Source: Brachypodium distachyon (Eukaryota; Streptophyta; Magnoliopsida; Poales; Poaceae). Taken from it: a DNA stretch of 64,000 bases. Below are positions 22,415 to 32,660 of the stretch, in pieces. The stretch's first letter is position 1; every line of letters begins with the position of its first letter. The notes beneath the pieces were generated by a model that saw only the letters and a program-made list of their open reading frames with translations, was not told the DNA's origin and did not search any database. The translations under genes were made by a program, and so were the position numbers. The stretch covers positions 64,031,355 through 64,095,354 of the forward strand of contig NC_016131.3 in NCBI RefSeq assembly GCF_000005505.3, read 5' to 3'.

Positions 22415-22600
22415 ACAGTAGAGTTCTCTGTAGTTAATAAACAGAAAACAAAATGAGATTTTTAGAGATTGCTGGAATTAGATGTTTCGAGCTTTATAAA
22501 AAGATACACATGTTAGCATCTAGCTTTATAAAAAGATACACATTTTAGCATATTAAAATCTTATATTTCAGCACAGAATAATGTGAAATAAAATTGATTT
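22415..22600. repeat. Internal repeats between PIF ORF2 and ORF1
   Basis: TCTGTAGTTAATAAACAG at about 22420 also occurs at about 20548, and the phrase AGCTTTATAAAAAGATACACAT occurs twice within 22491-22542. Related phrases (GTTGGAATTAG...ACCAAAAGA.ACACATG) recur at 23795-23925. They are local duplications of non-coding DNA inside the element. Confidence 0.55.
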
Positions 22601-22692
22601 TAACTAAGATAGTGGATAGTAGGAAATACCTCAATCAGTTTTGCCAAATAACTTCTCCCTGAAACACTTCAGTGCCAACACGTGCTCGGATC

Positions 22693-24642
22693 TCACATCT
22701 TCGGGCATCCACTTGTGTCTTGCATCATCAACGATCGGTACGTTTCTAGCATGACTGACTCCTTGTGATCTTTTGCTGCAAGGCACGCAAGCTTCCGAGC
22801 TTCAAGATTCTCACTAGACACACGCCTTTGTGTTTCTAGCATCTCTTTGCGGCCTTCATTTGCTGCATTCTGAGCATCTACAAACTTGGTAAGCTCAACT
22901 TCAAGATCTACAATACAATCCTGATCCTTTATTTTGCGTTTTCGCTGCTCCTTAGCTTGCTTACCACCTAGTGGCCGTTCATCACGAGCATCATCTAGAG
23001 TGAAATGCTGCCCCACTTCATCATCAACACTAAACTTCCTCTTGTCCGGCTCTAGATCTTCTAGGCGTTCCAAATAGGAATCCCATTTTGGTTCCTTTTT
23101 GAGAAACTCCCAACAATGCTCAAACATAAATGGACCATCTTCTTTATGGTCTGCCTCATAAGTTCTCATTGCCCTCTCCTTTAAATCCACATCAGATTCA
23201 CCACTGGCATACAAAGCATTAGCCTCCTTCCAGCTCGCACAAAACCATGCAACCCTTTTCTTAATTCTCGCAAAGCGATCCTTCACTTGCTTGACTAGCC
23301 TTGCCCTGTCTTTTGGGGTGGTACTGTTGTAAACAGCAGCAACATCTTTCCAATATTGGTCGTTCTTCTTGTAATTTGATTGGATTGGATCATTTGAATT
23401 ATTCAACCAAGCACTAACCTATAATATTATAAAGAGTTTATTGTTGTGCTAGTAATTAAATACATGGAGCCAGCATGCAAAGAAACAAGCTTACCAATCT
23501 ACGATCCTCCTCTTTTGTCCACAACAAGCGTTTCTCAGTCCTTGGACAGTTGCCACCATTGTTGTCATCGCCAACATTGATTGGCTGCTGTGGAGTCCCA
23601 TTGCTAACGGCTTGTGCTTGGCTTGATGTGTTCTAAAAGAGACTAAGGAAGCCACCGGGCGGGTAAGAATCCATTCCCCTACTCAAGCAATAGATGATCA
23701 AACAATTAACCTCATATTATTTACTTTACTCACTACTGTAGGGAATCTGCAAGACTAGTAGACATGTTGGTATGTACCATTTTAAAAGTTGACAAACAGA
23801 TTGTTGGAATTAGCATACTCCTTCACCAAAAGATACACATGCTAACATGCTACATTTGAAAAGTTTATATACAGGTTGTTGGAATTAGAAAACTCCAGCT
23901 TTACCAAAAGAAACACATGTTGGTAACATTGAAGAAAATTATGCACGGGTTACTGGAATTAGATCACACTAGTTTCTGTCAAATCCTATTAGTTAGATTC
24001 ACAATTATAGGGACATCTCTGAATCATCCATCTATGAAAATTATGAGGACACAAAATTCCTTCCAATCCATAGAACAACTATTTGTCTATCTAAACCATG
24101 GAAACTAACCACAACACCTCCATATCATACAAAGAAATGACACGACGATGGAGTATCAGATTGTTCAGAATTGAGACAAGTAGGGAAACAAGTGTATCAA
24201 ACTAGCATTGTTTATAAATAAAAAAATTAACAATTTGCACAGTAAATGCATAAGCTATTGAGATCGCATACCATGCTTGAGGATTGGAGTCATCAATATT
24301 CCCTGTCGTGTACCAAGGAGATGCAGAACCACCAATGTCGGCAGGTGGTGCCCAGCAAGGGCCTTGAGCCGAATCTCCTGCTACACTCTGTTGCTGCAGC
24401 TCGGCGAGCCAACTTGATACAGAGGAGGGCGCCATGGACTGCGGTGGTCGTGGAGGGATCCAACTACCTGGTCCGTGCGTGGAAGTGAAGGCCGATGGCA
24501 AGAAAGGATGGGGCGGACGCTGGACAAGATGAGGCGGCCGCGGCGGGACGGACTGAGGCTCCAACGGAGGGACAGACGGGGGCACCGACGGAGGGACGGG
24601 CTGAGGCGCGGGCGCGCGCGTCCTCTTGGAGTGCGGACCCAT
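22693..24642 (-). CDS. PIF/Harbinger ORF1, SANT/Myb-like DNA-binding protein
   Basis: Likely three exons on the minus strand. Exon 1 starts at ATG 24642 (MGPHSKRTRAP), is Pro-rich and ends near 24272 before GTATGCG. Exon 2 is about 23632-23495 and ends RTEKRLLWTKEEDRRL before GTAAGC. Exon 3 is 23418-22693, starting VSAWLNNSNDPIQSN. Together exons 2 and 3 give a SANT/Myb-like trihelix domain, an FCASWKEANAL segment, and a Lys/Glu-rich coiled C-terminal half ending at the stop at 22693. In Harbinger elements this protein works with the transposase in DNA binding and nuclear import. The exon 1 to exon 2 junction as drawn is out of phase by one base, so that boundary (a different acceptor near 23615, for example) is uncertain. 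No internal stop is seen in exons 2 and 3. Confidence 0.8.
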
Positions 24643-24993
24643 CTCGTGGTGCCGGTGGCAATTCTTGGGTTTGGTGATTTGGGGATCTTCGATTTTGTTG
24701 CAAAATACACGATTTGGGGCGAGGCAAAGGGCGCGGCAGTGGAGGAGAAGTGCGGGGGGCGAGGGAGAAGCGTGGGAGGAAGCGGGGAAGAAGCGCGGGA
24801 GGAGCACCAGATCGGGAGCGCCGGCCCTAGCGCTTGCTTCGAGCTGCAAGCCGGCTATTCTTCTTCGTTTGTTGCGATTTTGCCGGGCGTTTCACGAGTC
24901 GCCCGCTACCTCCCTTCTCTCCTCGTTATGTGGAATTTTGGTGACGTGTACTGCGTTATAGCATGCTGAGTCGGACTATTGTACCTGCTCTAA

Positions 24994-26399
24994 CAGCATC
25001 AAGTCTCGACGGCTCGATGCTTCTGTTTAAACAAACAACAAGGTAACCGACAGAACTGATTCGCCTTGCGTTTAATTTGCCCGTCCAATCGGCCGTCTAT
25101 AACCATCTTGATTACGACTTGTTTTTTCTATAATCATCTTGAACATGACCTCGATCACTCAACCTTCATGTACGAGACACGTCCACAGTTGCAATTATGT
25201 GCTTTGCAGAAAGGAACAAGGCTCTTGACGGAAAAGTAAAGGAATATGTGCCATATATTGCCCTTCAAAAAAAAATATGTGCCATATATAGGGCTGGTTT
25301 AATTAACACTATTGTATGTTTTACTCACAAGTGTATTTGAAATTTGAAGGGGTTGTGTGATCACCCAATACTCTCTAATCCTTTTTTACCCCAATTCACT
25401 AGTAGGAGAAGTGTTTTTAATTCGTAAAAAACTGAGGTGTTTGTGGGGAAAACCTAGGGAAAATCTCAAGTAGTCCCTGCATACCAAACAACTCATTTGA
25501 GGTCTCTAATGTTTTTGAGCATAATACCATAGAAACACTAGAAAAATACACTAGTAACAAAAAAGGCCTTAGTGTACAAGTTGACAAAATCAATCTTCTT
25601 CTAAAAACGTAAAGAAAAGGAGGTGTTTATTTCCAAGTCGACTTAGTCAACAATCATATCCATAAGACGAAGATTTTCCCCTTTGTATTTACAAATTTTT
25701 CACGATTATCAATGATTGGATCACACAGTTGTTACCATCGACTTAGAAATACACATTTTCCCATTCGCCTAAAAAAGTAAAACCATAAAGAGTGATTTTT
25801 TTTCCTAAAAAATAAAAGCTTGTATTGACCTCAATGCTATATCGATCGATACATCCAAAGAGTATCACACCCCCGGCCTTGGCGCCAAAACGCACACATC
25901 CAAAATAACAGAGGACAATCCTACGAGTTAAAAAGGAATATAACAACTCTAAAGAGACTCAATCCGACGACTAACTGCTAGCCATGATGGCTGAAAATGT
26001 CCCTGACCAGCTGATCTAACTTGTTGCAGTCCATCAAAGCCAGTTTACAATCCATTTGCTTGAGTAGCATGTACCAAGTACAAAGCCAAAATGTGCATGC
26101 ATATAAGACCTGCACATGAGATGTTTAGTTCTTGCAATTGAAAACATTATAATTTTTGCGTAGCCAAACAACTCAACATAAAGTTGCAGCCCCATCCAAA
26201 ATAAACGTCGGCGCTCAATTCTTTATTAAACCCCACGTAATCAAGACCGAAACATATGAGGAACATCACGACTTCATGAGGCTATTTGACTATTCACGAG
26301 ACTATTTGATTATTGACCACACATAACGAGAGACATGACACGAGAAAAAAAAAAGAAGTACAATAGTCTCATCCTCATGACAAAAACTGCACTTTGTGC
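24994..26399. other. Gene-free intergenic DNA
   Basis: AT-rich DNA without a recognisable gene, RNA or full transposon. The only open frames are short and have no domain. A 15-base phrase, ATATGTGCCATATAT, occurs at 25236 and 25276, a minor local duplication. Confidence 0.45.
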
Positions 26400-26516
26400 T
26401 ACTCCCTCTGATTCTAATTTATTGTCTCAAATTTGTCCAAATATGAATGTATCTATTCTTAAAAGACGTCTAGATACATGTAATATTTCGACAACAATTT
26501 AGCATCGGAGGGAGTA
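26400..26516. mobile_element. Stowaway MITE, divergent subfamily
   Basis: TACTCCCTCTGATTCTAATTTA at the left and the inverse CATCGGAGGGAGTA at the right, bordered by TA on both sides, 117 bp. The interior has the usual TGTCTCAAATTTGTCC phrase. It is a different subfamily from the CCGTCCAACA copies. Confidence 0.8.
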
Positions 26517-29500
26517 CCTTTCAATTCCACTTAAGCAAGTTTGTCCTTAGCTAGAGTGATCCCGCGCCGCAAGAACCAAAGGATTTTTTTTTACTTTGAG
26601 TGAAACCTTTAACTTTCAAATCCCTTTGTTGCAATTCGGTATATCAGAAAGCTTGATACATAGAGTTGACCCCAGTAGGATGAAAGTTTCAATGGAACCC
26701 ATGACCAGGGACAAATTCACATTGCTAAGACGATTCAGGAGCTCAGTCCAAACTACCAGTTTAGGTCCCTAGCTAGATACGTGCTACACGTGTCAGCATG
26801 AAAAAACTAAGCGAAATTACAAGCATATCGACTGGCGATGACAACTCTGCTCCCGACCTCTTGGCGCCCAAACGGGCTAGGGCAGCGCGGATGACCTTGG
26901 CTGTGAGCCAATAAACACATATTTGATCCTGATTTTGTGAAGTTTTTTTCTTACACCAAGGGTGCTGATCTAGTAAGTCTGGACGAGGTGCTTGCTGCTG
27001 AGCTTAACGAGTTTTGGGGAAGGACAATTTTGGATTCAAAGAATATTATTATTATTTTGATAATTTTCATCACGTCTAGACGAACATGTCAAGAGACAAG
27101 TTTGTACTTTGTCGTCCATCCCGAGCTGGCACCTGCAGACCAGTGCTGCCAATGCCAATTAATCGATCATAGCTCGGGTTCACAGGGTGTGTGAACAAGT
27201 GACGACGTTGGGTGATCCGTCTTGAGAGTTTGAAGCACTGGCTACGGGGATATGGCCACTCATAGAGTGGCAGCTGTAGCCGACTGGTTCCGATGCTGCA
27301 GGATGGCACTGCACGGAATCTCAGTCTTGTGCAATCACATCGGTTCTATCTCCCGTCCCGCCAGACCCCGGCACGACAGGGAATTCAGCAATGTCAAGAA
27401 TCACCTTCAATTCGACGCTCGGCCGCTCGCTACACGTAGGACATCTCGAAAATAAGTTCCGGGTAGACGTCTTTTATGCGATTGAAGACCCCCGGCCCGC
27501 AACTGTACGTGTTTTGCTTGCAACACTCTTTTTCCCCACCAATTAAAGAAAACACTCGTTTTCCTTTGCTCCGCATAGTATTAGTTGAGATTCTAAAGTA
27601 CAATGATACCGTACTACTCCCTCTAGTACATAAAAAATGTCGGTCACTTAGCAGGAATCACGTAGGATAATCAAATTCCTTTAGACGCAGTATAATCTTT
27701 TTTAGGCGGAATTAAACGAGTCCTCGGCCATATGAACATTTATCTATGGGGATCAAGCAACTTGTGGGATTACACTATGATAATACCCAACAACCGTAGC
27801 AAACAACTATGAAGTTATCCACGGTGTATTCGTCAGTTGACTTTCGCCCAAATCCAAGTCATACGCGACTTCACAAACCCATTGGAATCCAAGATGCATC
27901 CAACAGCTAAGTAAGGATGCGGGTAGATAACTACTCGGTATATTTGCACGAGATCTCGCCCTCAGAAGTCAGAAGAGAAGGATATTGGATTCTATCCGGA
28001 GACAGGGGACGGGGTTACTGCTTCAGAGCATCCGATGGTCTGCATGCGGCAGCGCCGATGGCTGCGCGGGCACGCTCGGCGCCACGATACACGCCAACGT
28101 CAATGTTCCCCACCCAACTGCAAACAAAATCTATCCAGCGAGACCACGCTTCGATGGCAAGCAAACCAAACGGAATGGGTCAGTGGCGCGGTGCCAAATC
28201 GCACACAAAATAGCCCGAGAAGGCTACACGCCGCGAATTGCAGAAACGGGATGCGTGTGGGGACAGTGGATGGCAGCAACGCAATGAGGCAGTTGCAATT
28301 CAATGGAGTGGTTTTTGTTGTTGGTGTCCAGCAAGCCATCTTCTTTTCTGGTTCGATTTGAACAGAAGGTGTTGATTGGTCCATTGGAGTATAGAGCGAC
28401 GAAACTTTGCTGCTCCTGATCCTGATGATGGTTTTCTTTTTGCAGATAACAAAATACTCCATGTTGGTTCTTATGGAGCTGTTTCAACTAGGCAACAAAA
28501 AAATAAAATGGAGCTGTAAACTTGGAAGATGGTTTATATCAAACCCCGACAAAGTAGTACTACTGACTGATAACTATATTTGCACAATAGTCTATAGTAC
28601 ATAGATGCATCCGTTTTTGGAATATTTGAGACAATAGATATATCCGTTTTTGAATAAATTTGAGACAAGTAATACCGGTCGGAGCGAGTATATAATTTCA
28701 AAGTAATGCGAATTTGCTCAGCAATAACAAAGCATGCAGTATGAAGGAGAAAAGTTGGTAAAATTTGTGAGCTAATTTCAGAGTATCAAATAGAGGAAAC
28801 ACCTCCTTCTTTACCAATCCTTGTGAGATGAGAGCTTATCCATTTGTACACATATCGAAGCAAATTTGGATCTAAACCCTGGAAAGAACCCAACATGCTT
28901 TCTGAACAAGTTACCTCATCAAGGAATATATCGACAGATACATACCCCAATTAGCTCGAACATGCACACATGATTAGCGAGAGATGCTCATCCCCAAAAT
29001 TTCTGCTCCAATGATAGGACAACTTTGGCACAGAGTCCATATATTCGCTGGGTAGATCGGGTACACGTACGGTCCGTATATGTATGCGTGATCAATCCAG
29101 TACGTATATTGCACGTACACTGGATTAGCGTGTGGTATTTTTACGGTAACCAGGGCAATTAGTGCAGCCGCGCAGGCGATCACGACGGAACGGGAAGGCG
29201 AACATGGGTTAGGCCGGATAAAGTTGTCGCATGCCGTGGCTGTAAAGCGGGCGGGCGACGCTGACATTTCCTCGTCACGTGATTCATTCAATGTGCAATG
29301 GGTAAAGCGGATAGGGGGTTTATAAAAGGAAAAAAAAAGTATTGTATGGCGTATGGATATGAGTTGCCAGCCAGCCAACAGCAGAGGCGTGGCGTGTTGC
29401 TTCTGCAGCACTCTACACAATTCCGACTCAGAAATTGCCCTACGTCTCACGGGCGGTGTACGCACGCATGATGAGCAGCTACAATTTATAACCACTGTAA

Positions 29501-30195
29501 CATATCTTACTCCTGCTGCCACAAGGTTTTGACACAGTGTCGATCAGCATGGGAGCGGCAGTGAAAAAGTGGATGAGAGTTTGGCGTCTTGCAAGTAAAA
29601 CGGCGTCCGATGTCCGATCGAGCAAACGCCAAGATTGCCAAAAACATTCAGAGCCATGCGTCATCGGTCTCTATCTAGTACGTGGATAAGAAGATCAAAG
29701 CGACTCCCCTGCAACCAAAAGCAGCGATTTGACTGCATGGCGAAACTTTTCACCACATGCTTCGTTCGCTCGTGCACCCTTCTTTCACGTACACAGTGGC
29801 GCAGCAAACCTCCGTCAGCCCCGTCGATCCTTAAAGTTTTTAATCTAACCGCTCCTACATACTACGTGAGTATCGAGCTCCGGACAGAGGTTCAAATGCT
29901 GGTAGTTGCGCGATTGACAAGTGCGCGCGGCTGGATCTGTTTGGCTCAATGGTCCTTTGCTTTTTGTTGCTGAAGAAAGTACAGGGTCAATTGGCCTGGG
30001 TGTTGCCGTAAGCGCAGGCACGATTATAAGTGCGACCTCATGGATCACACCACCCACGCACCTGTATCTCTGTAGCAATGCACGAACTGATCAAACCCGG
30101 TTCGATCTGTTCAAGCCAGATCAGTTCGGAGACTGCATCAAGATTACTTTGTACTACGAGTGTTTTCCGTTCTTCCTCTGTGGTCGTTCCCGTAA
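26517..30195. other. Gene-poor intergenic DNA with a decayed MITE
   Basis: No domain-bearing frame was found. At 28609-28692 the phrase ATCCGTTTTTG followed by ATTTGAGACAA occurs twice and ends with CGGAGCGAGTA, the remains of a Stowaway-like MITE. The longest frame, 29522-28974 on the minus strand, has no known domain and no coding-like composition. Confidence 0.45.
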
Positions 30196-31232
30196 GAGCA
30201 TCTCCAACAGCATACCCATATTTTGTTAGAATACCTAAAAACTGTGAACACGGGTATTTTGTCCAAAAAACTAGCTCCAGCAGCATACTCGTAAAAGTTG
30301 GGTACCCAAATTTTTTGGGTAGCTAGCCATATTCTAGCCCCCAATACCCATATTTGGGTATTGAGAGCTAAAATATGGGTAGCTACTGGAGGGAACCAAC
30401 TAACCTGAAATTTCAGGTTTCTCTCCCCATGGCCCCTCCGCTCCCCGTCGGCCGGCTAGAGCCCGCCGACGACCTCCCCGCCACCCATGACCCCTCCGCC
30501 GCCTCTCTGGCTGCCACCGCCGCCATTCCCCTTGCCCCGTTGCGTGCAGCCACCTCCAAGCCGAAGGCACATCGGCGGCTAGGGCTCGCGCCGCCGTCGG
30601 CCGGCGTCTCGCGCTCGCCTAGCTCAACTCCCCACCAAACCTGAGGGCTTCGCCGCCTAGCTGTTGCCCCCGCCGCCCTTGACCCCTCCACCGCCTCTCT
30701 GGCTGCCCTCGCGTGCCGCGCATCACGCCCGCAGCCGCCCTTCCGCGCGGCACCGAGCTGGCCAGCCCCCGCCCGGCTCCTGGCCCCCAAATTCCGGCCA
30801 CCTCCGAGCCCTGGCCCGAGCACCCTCCTGCACCGCTCCCTCCCGCCCGCACGCCGCGCCTACGAGCTTCTGCGGCCGCGGCCCAACCTTCGCCCGACCC
30901 GCGCCGCCGGCCCACGGGAGCCAAATTCCGGCGGCCGGCGGCCTCTCCGCTCCATCTTGGACCACACACCGCCTTGTCGTCGTCTCAATTTCGTCGGAAT
31001 CGGCGATTTGAGGTTCAATTTTGTGATTGATTAGGGGTTGATTAGGGAGAGACGGGAAAGATGGGGAAAGAAAAAGATAAGAGAGAGGAAGAAGGTATCT
31101 CAGCTAAAAATATGCTCTTTTGGGTATTTGTTTTTGGGTATCCTGAAATAGTTGGACACATTTTGAATACCCAAATTTTTTCTCAGCCTCACTCATAACG
31201 GGGCTGGGTACCTAAAATATGCGTATATGCTC
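30196..31232. mobile_element. Putative non-autonomous DNA element with GC-rich core
   Basis: The left part begins GAGCATCTCCAACAGC, a phrase that starts many grass MITEs. The right end at 31232 is roughly its inverse (GCATATTTTAGGTACC on the plus reading of the reverse strand). Both outer 150-200 bases are AT-rich and dominated by GGGTA/TACCC phrases, such as AATACCCATATTTGGGTATT at 30343-30362. Between them, 30425-31000 is strongly GC-rich with Pro/Ala/Arg-rich frames on both strands. No clear target duplication is visible and no transposase is present. The class (PIF-, hAT- or MULE-derived) is not decided. Confidence 0.45.
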
Positions 31233-31349
31233 AAGACGTAAACACGAAGAACCACCGGATAAAACGAATCGGACGGGACCGGAGGCAGTGTAGTGTAGGC
31301 CAAGTCGCGCCGCTCACGGATCTCGCTGGCCGAGTGGCCCCGCCAGCTC

Positions 31350-31440
31350 GGCGGTGACGTGGGTCACTTTGCGTAACGCGTCGGGAAGCCGTATAAATAC
31401 GGCACGGGGCGTATTTAAGCCCACCTTTTCTCCGTGTACG
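31350..31440 (+). promoter_or_regulatory. Promoter-like stretch without a recognisable gene
   Basis: TGACGTGGGTCAC at about 31353 (bZIP/ACGT-core type) is followed by TATAAATA at 31392 and then by a CT-rich CCTTTTCTCC about 35 bases downstream, the spacing of a plant core promoter. The region downstream to 31720 has only short frames without a domain. It could drive a non-coding RNA or be a relic. Confidence 0.3.
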
Positions 31441-32500
31441 CGCTCCTGCATTGGTTGCCGGCCCAGACCCGTGACGGGGACCAGAGTTGCAAAATGCATG
31501 ATACTTGTATTTCTGGACTCCATTTGTTTGTACGCGTATCTGCGTACGTACAGGAGTACTTAGACTGTACTGCAGCGCATACAGTGATGTACTGTCTTTT
31601 TTACCCGTACAAACTTTCACTTCCGTGTATTTCCGGGATTCGTATACTGTACAGTGTGGAAGGCCAGAAGCTGTACACTGTGTATGTAGGGAGTATTTAT
31701 GAGGCCTAGCGTATAATTCTGCAAAATATTTTGGATATGTGCCCCCGTTTGGGTACGGTTGGTACAAGCGATATCGATACCTGCCGGTTTTGGTTTTGTT
31801 ACACAAAACACCGCGTACAACAGCTGGCTATACATTTCATTGTTGGTCTGTACCAGCCCATTTAGAATATCGAACGATATATGGGTCATATCACTATTTT
31901 TAGGTGAAACTGTTCTGAGGTTTGACATCTTGAAACATGCAATATTCTGGGTTAAACTTTGTGATTTAGTGTCTCCGAATGTACAGGAAACGCACTGAGG
32001 GATGTAAAGAATCTGCCTCTTTGAGCTTGATAAGCTAAAATAAGATGACAGAACAAACGAATCATAAAAAGGAAGAAAAAAAGAGAAGAGAGAAAAAAAA
32101 AAGAAAGGGAAATTGTTGGGTAGAGATAGCGAGGAGGCGTAGTAGTGGGGCAGCAATGCTATTCTGTATCCCCACTTTTTAAAGCTCACCACCTACGCGA
32201 GACCTTTTTATTTTACTGGGGCTGTGACCTGTGAGAGCGAGGAAGGGGAGATGTGTTGGATTGGCATCTCGGCCAGCTAGGATGTTGAGGGATCGAAGCT
32301 TTCTCTGAAAGGGAAAGCAGAAGCGAGTGAGAGAGGTGCGGTGCAGTGCAGTCAAAGCTGGCATTTTTTTTTTCTTTCATTTGCCATTATATTCTCCCTG
32401 CCCTGCCCATCCCCGTTTTCCTCCCACCCATTCAAACCGAGAGAAAAGCTTACAAAATACGCCAGGCGAGATAGATTTGGGAGAGGTAAAACAGGATCCG

Positions 32501-32508
32501 TATATAAC
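32501..32508 (+). promoter_or_regulatory. TATA box of the TPR/J-like gene
   Basis: TATATAAC is followed about 30 bases later by CT-rich sequence typical of plant transcription starts, and then by a leader of roughly 130 bases to the ATG at 32661. No other TATA-like sequence is as well placed. Confidence 0.55.
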
Positions 32509-32660
32509 CACCTCTCTCCTCCTGCCTTCTTCCCTTGCCTTGCCATTTCCCTCGTCTCCTACCTCCGTCTCTCCTCCGAGGTGGTCTTGTCCAGCGTCCC
32601 TGCTCCTTGGGGATCGATCTGAGCTTCTGTTGGGTTGCGCCGATTGATGCGGTGGACGCA

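Larger units (their letters stand above)
19820..24990 (-). mobile_element. PIF/Harbinger DNA transposon, structurally complete
   Basis: The left end reads GAGCAAGATTAATAGT from 19820, and the right end is the inverse of GAGCAGGTACAATAGT, finishing at 24990. Both are flanked by TAA (19817-19819 and 24991-24993), the 3-bp duplication typical of this superfamily. Inside, both genes of an autonomous Harbinger lie on the minus strand: a SANT/Myb-like ORF1 (24642-22693) upstream and a DDE transposase ORF2 (22132-20819) downstream. Total length is 5171 bp, normal for the superfamily. The only obvious lesion is one TAG in ORF2, so the element is close to autonomous or recently inactivated. Confidence 0.93.

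Noticed and set aside
30375..31030. Pro/Ala/Arg-rich proteins on both strands
   Set aside because: Composition-driven open frames in the GC-rich core of a repeat; no domain, no splice structure.
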